64,000 nucleotides of DNA from Primula veris (lineage: Eukaryota; Streptophyta; Magnoliopsida; Ericales; Primulaceae), in the NCBI GenBank assembly GCA_963682055.1, contig OY821744.1, positions 25,272,967-25,336,966 on the forward strand, given 5' to 3'. Positions 12,594-24,236 of this stretch are shown piece by piece. The notes beneath the pieces are model-generated. The model made no database searches and was not told where the DNA came from. It saw nothing but the letters and a program-made list of their open reading frames with translations. Made by a program: the position numbers and the translations under genes. Positions within the stretch are counted from its first letter, which is position 1, and every line of letters begins with the position of its first letter.

Positions 12594-13439
12594 AGGTTAA
12601 CTTTGTATTTTTTTAAAGAATTTTGTTGATAAATAAGTTTGTTTCTTACTTCAACTATTGTTTATTAGTTACACTTTGTCAGACTTTTTAATTAGTATAG
12701 TGGTTTTATTTTAATTACAAAATAAAACGATTATAGTAATTACGAAACTCCTTATTTTTCTTCTTCGTGATACATTAGTTTCTCTTTGCTATGTATGGTC
12801 TTTATATAATAGAACCATCCAATATTCCATTTTCCATTTCAAATCAATATTTTACAACCTAATTTCGATCAATATACAGAGGAAAACAGTAATACATATC
12901 TTTTTAATTTACTATTTTATATATGATTTAGTGATTACTCATTGTACCATATATTTGGGATTGTGCCATATAAATTTTGCAATACTCTAAAAACTACAAT
13001 GCGCCAATATTAACCACACGACAATAATTTTTGAAAAAGTACACACGAATATGCGGTCTCCACGTACCATATAAAAATAAAATAAAAAGCACACATGAAA
13101 TACATATTAAAAAAGAAAGAATTCAGTGAAATAAGAAATTAAAGGTGGATTGTCCAATGTCTTCATCTGTATTGGTTGGTGGGTCTTGATTTTGGCACGA
13201 AGACTGTCCTGGATCATGGTATAATGGCCCTGTCATGTTTTGAAAAAATGGTTGTCCAAAATTTTCATAAAAAGGATTCGCCAGGTTTAGGTCGAATGAT
13301 TGGCCAAAATTTGGATAAAAAACCATGGGTTGATCGTGTTGCATATCATTATTAATGGAAAACTATGGGCCATATGGATCACGTAAAGGAGTTGACGAAA
13401 AAGGATTATAAGTCGGTGATGACGGAAATTCGGGTGACT

Positions 13440-13480
13440 GTGGTGGTGGTGGTGGTGGTGGTGGTGGTGGTGGTGGTGGT
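13440..13480 (-). repeat. (TGG)n microsatellite, polyproline in the PMD frame
   Basis: About 13 TGG units lie here. In the frame that continues into the PMD tail (SPEFPSSPTYNPF and PMVFYPNFGQSF) the tract reads as proline codons. The longer open frame reads it as histidine, but that frame does not match the PMD tail. Confidence 0.75.
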
Positions 13481-14592
13481 ACATGTGGTGATTCTCCACA
13501 GTCAGGAATTGGTAGCGCCAACACTGAAAAATAATGAGTCCGGAGAAGTTTCTCGTGGATAGGGTTTGTTGGATCGTCACAGAGAGCTCTGTAACAGTAA
13601 TTTATAACATGTATCTACCCACAAAAAAATATGTTAATATAAAAATAAAAGTATGTTGTTTCATTAAAAGAATTGTCGAATGTATTAATTTTTTTACCAT
13701 GCGTTCATGATATCCTGCTACTGGTATGAATCTTTGGGTAGGGGGTATTACTTCAGTTTGTCCAATACATAGCCGCGTAATTTTTTTTGTATCATTTCAT
13801 ATAACTGTTTGCTACATGTAAGTTACCAACATCCCCATCTACTACATAAACGCGTCGATCTTCCCACAACTTGACAAATTCATTATTTTTAGCATACCAG
13901 TTAATTTTTGAATTACCTTGGCAAGTTTTTCAATGAGCAAAATCATATCCTAATTCATACCGAATTGGTTTCTGAGGCACATTTTGTATGAATCCAAATT
14001 GCCGAAGTACCCTGTCAGGATAATGAAACTCTACACATCTAAAGTATATCAAAGGCGAGCGACTGCGCCAAATGAAATGTCCAGCTATACAGATGTTGGG
14101 CAAAATATTCATCACATTGTTGTACGACATCCAAACAATCTATTTTATTAAAATAATTATAATATAATTAAGAATATGAAAAAGAATACAAAATAAGTAT
14201 ACAAAAACTAAAAACTACCTGATTATATTTCAAGTCATCAAACTGGTCTCGAAAACATTTTCGGTTTTGACGCGTCGTTTCACAATTATATCGCTTCGCA
14301 GCGACAATCCACCTATAGAAAAGAAATATTAACTCATACATTTATATTAAAAAAGTTTTAAATAAATAGATAAAAATAAAAATGAAGTATTTACCTATAT
14401 CAATATGTATATACTAGTCCGTCCATTGGTGCTTCTGATAGGCCTCGAACAGGATAAATATTTGTGAATCTTGTCTACACCCATACATGGAAAAGAATAA
14501 GAGGGCCATCTATATGTGTGATATGCGTTTTCTTACTAGTTTAATTATCGATGCATGACACAACATCATATATAAATGAGAAAGAACAGCCA

Positions 14593-14754
14593 AGCCCCAA
14601 CTTAATTGACTACAAAACAAAAAGTTTTCTAGAAACGGAAAGAATTGGAGAGGAGCATGATCAAGAATAGTCGAGCCCCAACTTAATTGACTACAAAACA
14701 AAAAGTATTCTAGAAACGGAAAGAATTAGAGAGGAGCATGATCTCCAGACTTGT
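14593..14754 (-). repeat. 81-bp in-frame tandem duplication in PMD A
   Basis: Two copies with a period of 81 bp (GCCCCAACTT at 14594 and 14675) encode repeated 27-residue blocks of the type FFPFLENFLFCSQLSWG. The matching single block in PMD B is LPFLEDFDTCAEYSWG. The unit is a multiple of three. Confidence 0.85.
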
Positions 14755-15459
14755 CAGATAAAAAGTTCTCTCCTAACATCAAGAACATCATCGCTCGAGA
14801 ATACTGTAAAATTTGTAGAGGGGTTGCGTTCTTATGAAGACTTGAAAACTTTCTTTGTAACCAAATAAGAGATAGACCTCCTATTTTATATGCATAAGGT
14901 GGCAGACGTTTACCTAGTAATCTTTCTACTCACAAAAGTTTAACTTCAACTATTTGTGAGAATCATTACGAATTACGGGATATCCATCAACACGAAAACC
15001 CCATAATTTTTCAACATCCTGTAAAGTTATCGTGCATTCTCCAGAAGGAAAATAAAATGTGTGAGTCTCAGGTCTCCACCTTTCTACTAGGGCTCCAATT
15101 AACCCCCAGTTTAATCGAATATAATAAAGTTGATATAAACCGTAAAAACCAGCCATTTCGAAATTATTTAGGACCCTATCATCTAAACCTTCAGGACAAT
15201 ACTTACCATTCCTAGGTTCTATTTCAAGTTGTAAATCACCATTACATATTCTAGTGCTGATATGTCGGTGTTGTTCATACAAAACTGAACCAGCAACGGG
15301 TCCCGGTCTCCTCTCTATTTCATGGTTATGTGCCATAGTGACCCAATTTATTTTAAAATTTGACATACAATTAAATGCGTATCAAGAAAATATAAAATTA
15401 TAAATAACACAATTTTATAGGTTGTAAGTAGCAATTTAGCAAAAAATTTAATTTACTTA

Positions 15460-16320
15460 GAGCATTCTCAACAGTCTATTTAATTTGGCTCTTTATCTCT
15501 TTATCTCTACATGTAGATATGTAGAGAAATTTGATTACTCATCAGCCTATTTTAGTAGCCTCTTTATCTTCAAAAAAAGAAAAAATATAGATATGTATAA
15601 ATTTACTATTCACATGTGAAGAGTTAATATAGAGATATTTACAATTTTTTTAATCAGTCAACTGCCAATAAAAAAGGAGTACACGTTCTTTTCTCTCTCA
15701 CTTTTTCATTTTTCTTTCTCTCTCTGGACATATACTCTCATTTTCTCCTATGAACTTGCTCTCTTTCTCTTTCATGTGATCTCTTCTTTCCTTAAAAAAG
15801 GATCAAAAATCTCGTCGATGCCTACATCTCATTCCTCTGAATAGTCATACCACGTACTGAGGATTCGTTTGATTAATTCAAAATTATTCCAAAGGACGAA
15901 AATAAAATAAACCTTTTTTTTTGTGTGAGTTGTTTTCCTTTACCTTTGCTGGGGATTCGTTTCTCATTAATTTTTTTTTGATATTTATTAATGATCAACT
16001 TGTTACACAGTACTAATCTGTGGTTTTTTCAATAAGATCAAATTTGTTTTAATAAAGATTTTGATTTTCTAGTATTCCGATTAATGGTGATGGATTCTGA
16101 ATTATTATACTTATAAAAAACTTGTTATTTAATTTTTTGGGTAGTAGAAAAAAGGTTAAGAAAAGAAAAGGGCAAAAAAAAGTTTTCTTCTTTTATATAT
16201 ATATATCAAATTTATATAGCACTATTATGCACTATTTTAAAACATATGCTATAAAGAGTTTAGATTTCTATATATAGTCATATGTAGAGAGAAAAATTAG
16301 AGAGGCTGTTGAGAATGCTC
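15460..16320. mobile_element. PIF/Harbinger-type (Tourist-like) MITE
   Basis: Perfect 15-bp terminal inverted repeats GAGCATTCTCAACAG and CTGTTGAGAATGCTC bound an 861-bp noncoding element. TTA lies at both sides (15457-15459 and 16321-16323), the typical Harbinger target duplication. It sits about 95 bp upstream of the PMD A coding start, within that gene's presumed leader. Confidence 0.9.
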
Positions 16321-16323
16321 TTA

Positions 16324-17001
16324 AGCGACTAAATTTTGTTTATAAAACCTTTTGTGAATATACTAATTTTATCATACAATTTTGGTAAAAAATTTAAACA
16401 GCATAAATAATACAAAAAAAAAAAATGCAATATTAAAAAAACTCTTAACCATTAATATTATTTGTAAAAAAAAAAGCCAAAACTAAAATTCAATTACAAT
16501 AAACAAGTTATAAAATTGCTTACCGTTTTCTGTGATAGAAAATGATCGAAAGAACAAAATAACCCAACGGTGATATTGCAAATTTGATGTAATTAAAAAT
16601 AATATATTGTGAGTATGTTTAAAAAAAGATAAATCTTACGAAGTGTTGTAATAAAAATTTAAGAGGCCCTTCAATGCGTGCTTATGTAAATATATGAGGG
16701 AGTATACATATATTATATACACAAACCAAAACACACGGATCAAAAAACTCTCCAACCCATATTCTCTTCCCACAAAAAACAAACCACAAAAGGGCAAACA
16801 AAAAAATAAAACAACTGCTTAGCCTACCCCTAGGTGTCTACATAAAAAAACTTCTCCCCTTAAATGGACAAACAGCACAGATGTGGCACCACCAAAAGGC
16901 AAACCGTAGGTCAAATATGTTATTAAGGTCTGCACCAAATTACTCCCGTCTGGATTTACCCTATAGCTAAATATAATTATCTAATATCCAAGACGAAAAT
17001 A
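16324..17001. other. region between PMD A and LINE-like ORF
   Basis: AT-rich. On the - strand, ACAGAAAACG followed by GTAAGC near 16524 looks like a 5' splice donor, so a noncoding leader exon of PMD A may lie here. Nothing else is recognised. Confidence 0.3.
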
Positions 17002-17665
17002 TTGCCAAATATATGTCCCAAATCGCATAAACAGAACATAGTTATCTTTTCAAAAGGAATTCCCTTTCACACTTTATATGTTGCCTGCTATCTTTGCAAA
17101 AAGTATGATGAGGATTATAACCACTTGTTTTTCAAATGTGAATTTTCTTCTAGAATCTTTCATAATTTAATGTACAAAGCTAAGTTTAATAATCTCGGTA
17201 GTACTTGGAAGGTTGAGTATGAAAGGTTACCAAAATATTGCGATAAGTGTTGATTACAGGGGCACGATTTCTCTGAGTGCTATAAAAAAATAAGCAAAGA
17301 CAACAATACAGTTGGAGGAGGTTGGAATAGAAAGTTTAATATTGGCATAAATGAGGCTATGGGGATTAATGTTGACAAAGAAAAACAAAAAAACGTGCAA
17401 AATAACGGCTTTAAAGATATCCTTTTAAAAGAAGGAATTAAGGTAAATAAGGTTTATAGGACCGTGAGACAAGTCTTGGTAGAGAAAAATGGGAAAGAGG
17501 AAGCTTCAACTGACGTTGTGTTTTCTAATATAAACGATTCAGGTAAAGAGAACGAGGTTAATGTAAGTGAGGTTCAAACTTTGGATCTTGATGACCAAAA
17601 TGCAGAAAATTTATACAACATGGTAATTGCTACAGTGATAAATTGGAGCTCAAAAGAAAAAGAAA
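17002..17665 (+). pseudogene. chimeric LINE-like ORF, 5' half
   Basis: The frame starts upstream without a clear ATG. It shows CYLCKKYDEDYNHLFFKCEF, which resembles the zf-RVT motif at the C-terminus of plant LINE reverse transcriptases. It then shows YERLPKYCDKC-stop-LQGHDFSEC, which resembles the CCHC knuckle of plant LINE ORF1 proteins (DUF4283/zf-CCHC_4). In a normal LINE these two belong to different ORFs in the opposite order, so this is a rearranged copy. The stop at 17251-17253 fits a TGG-to-TGA change. The frame runs to the MULE insertion at 17666 and resumes at 23593. Confidence 0.65.
17656..17665. repeat. 10-bp target-site duplication, left copy
   Basis: GAAAAAGAAA directly precedes the MULE terminus. 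The identical 10 bp follow the right terminus at 23583-23592. Confidence 0.9.
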
Positions 17666-18061
17666 GGGATTTTTGCGCTTTTATTACCCAAACTATCTGT
17701 TTGCCGTTATTTTGTAACCTAAACTACCACTTTACTTTTTTTAGTATCCAAACTACCACTTTTTAATGACGGAGGTACCTTCCGTCTAAATTGTTCACAA
17801 ATGTCAATCACGTGACCCCATGTGCCACTTAAAATAACCTAAGTTACAATTTTATCCCCAATATTGGAAGGAAACATCTTAACTGTGATAGTTATTTCCC
17901 GCCCTTTCGTTCACCTGCATATAATATATACATATACTCATATATACACCATTGTTGCCCAAAAACAGTTCTCTCTCTCTTTCATCAAAATTCATTTCTT
18001 TCTACAAAAACATACACGATCTCACTAAATAAATTCTTTTCTCCCTTGATAATTTTATGTT

Positions 18062-18666
18062 ACTGTAGAAAAAAATACTAAATTGCTCACATCTTGGATC
18101 AAAAGTAACCGGGTAGAAGGTTTAACAATGCAAAGATGAAACATGCAAGTTTTTTAGCTAGTATGATCCACCTATGTGTGATAAGGCTAAATTCCTCATT
18201 CCTGGGCTTATTAACAAGACAAATGATTTGGAGGAGACCATAAAAGACATGGAAAAGAGCATAGAAAAAAAAGGAAAATATCATGAAAGAAATGAAACAG
18301 ATCATGGAAGAAATGGAAAAAAATCCTGAAAATTTGCTAGATAAGCCTACTATTCATCTTGATTCAGCTACCAAAGTGAGGGTAATGAAGGTGAAAAATT
18401 CAAAAACAAATGATTTGGATGAGACCATAAAAGACATGGAAAAGATCATGAAAGAAATGAAATAGACCATGCAATAAATGGAAAAAAATCATGAAAATTT
18501 ACTAGATTGGGCTGCTATTTCTCTTGATTTAGCTACCAAAATGAGGGCATTGGAGGTGCAAAATGCAAAAATGATTGCTAAAACTAAGTTCTACAAAGTA
18601 ATATTTTTTATTGCTTGTTTGGTTGCCCTGTTATTATGGGTGAAGTTGGGTTCTCTAAATACGTAA
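18062..18666 (+). pseudogene. GRF-type zinc finger / coiled-coil / transmembrane protein
   Basis: Upstream codons read CKDETCKFF-S-stop-YDPPMCDKAKFLIPGL near 18130-18215. This resembles the end of a plant GRF zinc finger (C...CxFFxWxDPP) with a stop in place of Trp. A Glu/Lys/Met-rich coiled coil follows, then a final hydrophobic helix VIFFIACLVALLLWVKLG before LGSLNT and stop. GRF-coiled-coil-TM proteins are common small ORFs in plant TEs, and I know of no established function. The N-terminal finger half is lost. A frameshift occurs in an A run near 18268. Two stops lie at 18463-18477. It is convergent with the transposase. Confidence 0.6.
18217..18590. repeat. 187-bp tandem duplication in the coiled-coil region
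   Basis: AAATGATTTGGA followed by GAGACCATAAAAGACATGG starts at 18221 and again at 18408. The unit is not a multiple of three and the copies differ by small indels. It duplicates the heptad-rich segment of the GRF gene. Confidence 0.8.
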
Positions 18667-20020
18667 AAGGAGAAAAATGAGACGACACTACATCTGCTAT
18701 GAAGACCAAAATGAAGACTAAATTATGCAATGGTGAAAAATGATGTCATGAAGTTAGTTTATGCTGATGCATGCTTTCAATGAAAAATGATATGTATGCA
18801 AATTTGTGTTCTATTAATGAAATGCAGTTAAGCTTATTTTCAGAATATTTGTGTCTTTCTATATGCACTTTTAAGTATCCTATTCTAACACAACAAATCA
18901 CAAAAAATCAGTCAATAGTAACATGGCCTCACATGCTTGATTAGTTATATCATAAAATAAATAAAGAACAGAAAAAAAATAGTCAAAAGCTCTAGGCTCA
19001 AAGCTCAACTTGAATATTTACATAAAACAAACACAATCACTAACATGTTCACAACATAAAGGCACAAAACAATTGTCACAAAGTATGCTGCTTTTCGAAC
19101 CCCGGTGTATGCGAAACATCTTTACCTCCAAATGAGGGTTTATCATTATCAAAAAAAAAAAGGTAAGCTGCTTGCCTTTCAGACATACTTGCCATTGTGT
19201 TAAAAGCTCAAACATACCATCAAAAGGAGAACTCCAAAATAAAATAAAGGCACACTCGCCATAAAGCCACACATGACACTATGTTTAGTTTCCAAAATGA
19301 AATGTATGGCACACTTGCCATTGTTAAGACACACATACCATCAAAAATTTAAAAACAAAATTTTCATTACTATAAATTATTTTTTCTTTTTCAACATATC
19401 CGTAGCAGCTTTCATACGCAAAACACTAACATGAAGGTTGCCATTTTTCAAGAGAATACCTTTAGGTTGCTGTTTTGGGGCTTGAAATGGTTTCATAATG
19501 CCACCATGGAGAAAGCCCTTTCCTTTTGCTATACATCCACTAGCTTGGTTGTTTGGTGCAGTTACAACACTTTCTTAAGTGGGCACTTCTGTAACCATCT
19601 CATTCTCATAATCTAGATTTACATAAGTTTTTTATCTTGGTCCTTTGTGGGGCCTCATCATTGTTTTTTGACTCTTTGTCTATGCATTTGCAAAACAAAA
19701 AAACATGAAATAAGAATAATATTAGTCAAACATTATACTCTAAACATTATTAGGTAAGTTTTATTTCTAATGTATCAAAGTGTACCTTTATAACTTTTGG
19801 TTGACTTGTTTGACTTACTTGACTTCCTTATACTTGTACATATTGTGCACTTAGTTCAATATCACCCCAAAAAACCCCATCTCCATCATCATCTCTTAGT
19901 GTAGATTCATCATCACTTCCACCCCCTATGTATCACCCTTATTTCCATCCATGGGCTCATTTACTTCTTCATCTCTTAATGTAGGTTCATCAGTCGAATC
20001 TTTTCTTTTCTTAGGGTATT
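18667..20020. other. MULE interior between the two convergent genes
   Basis: Only short ORFs without motifs are present. On the - strand an out-of-frame acidic stretch near 20015-19930 looks like the frame-shifted tail of the transposase. Two related blocks share CACACTTGCCAT or ACACTCGCCAT and ACACATACCATCAAAA near 19190-19350. Confidence 0.45.
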
Positions 20021-22530
20021 TTATTTAGGCGTAGGCTCCTTCCCACAAGTCCGTTGATTATGACCTAACTTTCCACATGTTGTACATGTAATAATTGTAC
20101 CAGTCTTACTTACCCTCCTCTTATCATTCTCCTTCTCCTTCCTCCTCTTTCTCTCCTTCTCCTGGTTCTTTTCTTCTAATTCTAGGTGGTGTCCTTTTTT
20201 TAGCACCACTTACTAGAGGTGGCAAAAACTTATCACTACTAGTTATTGGCCACAACTCTTTACCATTAAGAGGATTTAGGCAATTAGTGTAAGTTTTCAT
20301 TTAAGTAGATTTGGTATAATACTCATGCACATAGGGTTCTAGTTTCTCACCCATTTTCATAATACACACAACCCCATGAACACGACAGACCACTTAATTG
20401 CCATATATTACAAGCACACATTTTCCTTACTATGTATGTTTCATACCTTTTAGCAAATAGACCTTTACACTCAAATTTATCATTTCTATTCCAATATGTT
20501 ATCCACCCATGATACTCCCCTTTGAACTTGTTCAATTTTTTATGAATTTTTGGGCAAAGAGAAAAATCCTTTATCCTCGTACAATCTTTTTTCTTCATCA
20601 CTAGACCCATGAGATAAATCCTAATGTCTTCTAACATAGTCAGAATTGGCTTACCTCTGGTATCTTAATTGCTGTATTGAAACTTTCACACAAATTGTTG
20701 AGAAGTATGTCACATTTTGGGTGCTCCTTAAAATGACTTTTGCTCCATCGTTATCTTGTCACAATAGATACATAATAAATACTTGTAATCTAATAAATAA
20801 AAACTATAATATAACAAATGGACACAATTGACACATAGTAAATATATCTACCTGCTTTTGACTTCAGCCAGTCATAAGCATCCTCATTAAATTCGCTCAT
20901 CTCATCAAGTGCATCTGTGAAATGTTTCATGGTTGATGCCCTAGCTGTTTTCCACAACAGATCCTTCAATACCAAACCTTTAAATTGTTGTTTAAAATTG
21001 TTATAAAGGTGTCTAACACAAAACATGTGTTCCATAAGGGGCATGTGCTTCTCCATTGATTTTATAAGACCCTACCAAGCAACAGTTTGAAAATAAATAA
21101 ACATATTAGAAAATTATATATAACACTGACATGATTAGAAATTTAATCTAACTGTAATAATATTATTTGTACCTTTTGCATGTCTGATATGAAAGTGTAG
21201 TGTTCATTTCTCATTATGTTAAGATCAATCTTTAACATCTTAATGAACCACTTCCAATTCTTGTAATTTTAAACATCTACCACCGCATAAGCAAATGGAT
21301 ACATCCAGTCATTGGCATCAATGGCCAATGTAGTCAACAAAACCCCTTTATGTGGCCTAGTAAAGTGGCACCCATCTAAACCCACCACTGGTCTTCAACC
21401 CTCAATAAAGCCTCTTTTCAAAGCAGTCCAACAAATATATATACACTTCAACGTACCCCCCAAAACCAGTATCTCAACAGTTGAACCTGGGTTAGTTCTT
21501 TTGATTTCAGCAGCATAGTCATGGAAATAATTGTACTGTTTCCCAGAGATTCCTTCTATGGCTTTCAAAACAATCACAAATGCTCTATAGGCCTTAAACT
21601 CATCAACTGAATATTCTAATTTCAGAGAAACATATTGAGCAAAGTTCTTAGTAGGCCATGTTGGATTGATTCTTATTATCTCTAGAAATCTCTTCGCCAT
21701 GTATTTTGGTTTGACATGTCAATTTGTTCTAGACCTACTGCATGTGTGTTTGTCATTATACACTCTAATCTGAACAGTTTCTTCGCCTGATAACTTACCC
21801 ACATATAGATACCATGGGTATTTTTTGTCATAGAAAACCAATGACATTTTTTGTTTGCTATTTTTCTTATATTTGACATCTCCTTATAGAATATTCTTTA
21901 AGCACCTATCTAAACTCATCACCAGTTGAAATAACATTCCTAGACTGAATCTAACATTTGGTATGTCCACTGAATCAAACCTAGGATAATTTACAACATA
22001 AGCAGCCTCATCATCATCAGACCCACACAAGCTCTGCATACTCTCAGAACAATAACCTTCATTCAAAAATTTTATGTATCTTCATCATTAATAGGTTCAC
22101 AATGTGCATTAGACATACCAACTCCCAAACTTGGTATTGGTTCTAATGGTATATCAAGTAAAGTCTCATCCTCTTTCCCAATCTCTGCATCACTACCACC
22201 AAAATTTTCTAATACATCAGACTCACTATCTTTATGTACCACAACTTGTTCATCATCTTCATTACTATAATTTAAATCAGTCGTGGTTTGTAAGAAAACA
22301 ACTACATGTCTATTTAAATCAGATGAGGCTAACTTATATAATTCCTTAACATCACTATCTAATTTTAATTCAAGAGCATCTGCTTCAAAATCTTTATCTA
22401 ACCTTTTGTAGTAAATTCTCTTCACATCTAAGCATCCCAGTTTTGCAGTAATGTTGATGATAGCCATGTATGACATCTTCTCAAGAATACAGAAGTCAAC
22501 ATAGCTTATACTCTCATAATTTCCCCCCAC
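20021..22530 (-). pseudogene. mudrA-type MULE transposase
   Basis: In order on the - strand: an N-terminal PB1-like region with YVDFCILEKMSYMAIINI (22530-22072); an acidic spacer; a MuDR-type DNA-binding zone (21879-21400); the transposase core with VVGLDGCHF (first Asp, near 21360) and FISDMQKG (second Asp); HMFCVRHLYNNFK after a probable intron at about 21173-21074; a SWIM-like CACNIWQLSGLSC (20420-20370); and a terminal knuckle CTTCGKLGHNQRTC (20090-20045). Stops interrupt the core, before RPVVGLDG and after YAVVDV. Several frame changes could be introns or indels. The gene reads inward from the right inverted repeat. It is non-functional as read. Confidence 0.85.
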
Positions 22531-22634
22531 AACATTTTAATTATGAATGCAGATGTGTCTGGACCTGCAACTATATAGCTAGATATGTTATAAGATGTCC
22601 AAATGACTTGACAGAATTAAAATGTAATTAAATT

Positions 22635-22950
22635 GTACATGGGCTACTATACTAATGGGCTACTACATGTGTTTCGGCCAACTAGTGGGCTACTAATGGG
22701 GTACTATGTGTTTGAGTCCACTAAGTATAATAAAATAGTATGTGGGTTTGTAAAAAGTTAAATTAAGATTTAATTGTAAATGAGTTACTATATGTGTTTC
22801 ATCCCACTAGTGGGCTATTAAATGAGCTACTGTTTGGGCCTCATAAAAGGGCTAATGTTATACCTACTAATGGGCTACAGTTTGGGCCTCTTAATGGCTT
22901 ATTATCCTACCTAATAGTAGTGGCTACTGTTTAGACCCACTACAGATTAT
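22635..22950. repeat. degenerate GGGCTACTA repeats in the transposase leader
   Basis: GGGCTACTA-like units recur about ten times with irregular spacing, interleaved with GTTTGGGCCTC. They lie between the right inverted repeat and the transposase start, where MULE promoters usually sit. Confidence 0.6.
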
Positions 22951-23324
22951 GTCTATGTATTAATCAGATATGGACCGAGTGAGTGAGTGGGTTTGTGAAT
23001 GGTCTTTGACAAAACCAGCAAGTCATGACATGCTAAGTTAATGTACAAGCCAATGCCACTTGGAGGGGGGCGTAACGTATTCAAATATTGGAGGTCCAAT
23101 TCCAACGCGAATGATTCAACCCATTCAAACCTTTAATCGTAACTCCAGTATGAAAACTCCCAATTTTAGGAACCCTAATTTAAATTTATATGATATAAAT
23201 GTGTTTGATTGTGTTTAGAGAGAAGAGATGATATACATGGTGATAGTATTCTGTTTAGATATAAATATTCAGCCTTAATTTGTACGATCGCGACATAGGG
23301 ATGAACCCTAATCTTATATGTTTG

Positions 23325-23350
23325 GAGCGAGAGAGAGAGAGAGAGGAGAA
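23325..23350. repeat. (GA)n tract
   Basis: A short (GA)n run, GCGAGAGAGAGAGAGAGAGG, lies close to the right inverted repeat of the MULE, in the leader of the transposase. Confidence 0.8.
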
Positions 23351-23592
23351 AGTTGGAATTATTCGTATTTTGAGGTATTTTGAGAGATAGAGAGGGATGA
23401 CAAATTTGCCCCTAACTGGATTTTTTAATTACAAAAAAACCAAACGTCTGTGAACAATTTAGACGGAAGGTACCTCCGTCATTAAAAAGTGGTAGTTTGA
23501 GTACTAAAAAAATTAAAGTGCTAGTTTAGGTTACAAAATCGTGACAAATAAATAGTTTTGGTAACAAAAGTGCAAAAATCCCGAAAAAGAAA

Positions 23593-23975
23593 AGTTAATG
23601 GAGAAAGATAATTCTAAGGGTATTTTCTTGGCTAATGAGGCAAATGTGGTATTAGTTGAGAACAATGATGATAAAGAGTATGCTTCAACCGAGGACGAGA
23701 TTGATCAAGTTGAAAATAATTATCCAAATTTAGAAGATTATGGACATTCAGATCCTGGATTAGATGCGGAATGTGAAGGGCAAACAATTTTTATTCACAA
23801 TGATGATAACTTGGTCGTAGACTTGAATTTATCTCCAAGAAAAATCCCGATGTTGCATTACGAAGAAGAAGATGGGTGGTCTGTAGCTACTAAAAAGAAA
23901 AAATGGAAAGGGGTTGGAGTTCAAAGGGGAAAATCTACAAGAGTGCTACGATCTTCTTTAAAAAAATATTTTTAA
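23593..23975 (+). pseudogene. chimeric LINE-like ORF, 3' half
   Basis: This continues the frame of 17002-17665. If the MULE and one target-site copy are left out, codon phase is kept exactly across the join and the ORF totals 348 residues plus stop, with one internal stop. The C-terminus is acidic and ends in a basic stretch (KKKKWKGVGVQRGKSTRVLR). About 130 bp downstream, TAATGAAATAGTGGG and T-rich sequence resemble a LINE 3' end, but there is no clear poly-A tail. Confidence 0.6.
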
Positions 23976-24236
23976 TTAGCTACCCCTTTGCGTTTAATTG
24001 TTTGTTAGTTTGCTTTCTTTTTCTGTTTTTTGTTTTATTTTGAATTTATGATGTAGTAAGGTCATTGCAATCATTATTATTAATGAAATAGTGGGTTATT
24101 TCCACCAATTTATATATAAAAAATAGTCTATATAAAGAGTCTACATTGTTATCAAATATACACACATCAATAAAATCTCTCTACTGTTTGTTTGTTTACT
24201 ATTTAACGTATACATATGGATTTATTTTTTTTAGAA

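Larger units (their letters stand above)
13123..15366 (-). pseudogene. plant mobile domain (PMD) gene A, decayed
   Basis: The - strand holds exon-like blocks in PMD order. The first is 15366-14950; a start at the internal MAHNHE (about 15336) fits best, and it contains FEMAGFYGLYQLYYIRLNW and TFYFPSGECTITLQDVEKLWGFRVDG. Next is about 14937-14480, with the SRAMMFLMLGENFLSDKSGD helix region. Then about 14320-14222 ends FRDQFDDLKYNQ before a GT. The block 14140-13698 has RVLRQFGFIQNVP and ends before GT. The C-terminal tail is proline- and glutamine-rich. The order and intron positions match the PMD gene at 28334-30319. In-frame stops occur near 14942 and 13374 (CCA-TAG-TTT) and in the 13.7-13.9 kb part. 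PMD proteins such as MAIN and MAIL1 are plant nuclear proteins with mobile relatives. The gene is convergent with transposase-OTU A. Confidence 0.75.
17666..23582. mobile_element. MULE (MuDR-like) with long inverted repeats
   Basis: Terminal inverted repeats of about 135 bp (17666-17800 and 23449-23582) begin GGGATTTTTGC and share AATGACGGAGGTACCTTCCG. A 10-bp target duplication flanks them. The 5.9-kb interior carries a mudrA-type transposase reading left from near the right repeat and a GRF/coiled-coil gene reading right from near the left repeat. Both are decayed. The two-gene convergent plan resembles maize MuDR, whose second gene mudrB is also not a transposase. The second gene here is a different family. 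Confidence 0.93.

Noticed and set aside
13287..13580. ORF with a run of about 13 histidines on the - strand
   Set aside because: It arises from the (TGG)n microsatellite in the wrong frame. The frame that matches the PMD tail on either side reads the tract as proline.
19018..19616. ORFs of 61-84 codons between the two MULE genes
   Set aside because: No recognisable domain and low-complexity context. They look like chance frames.
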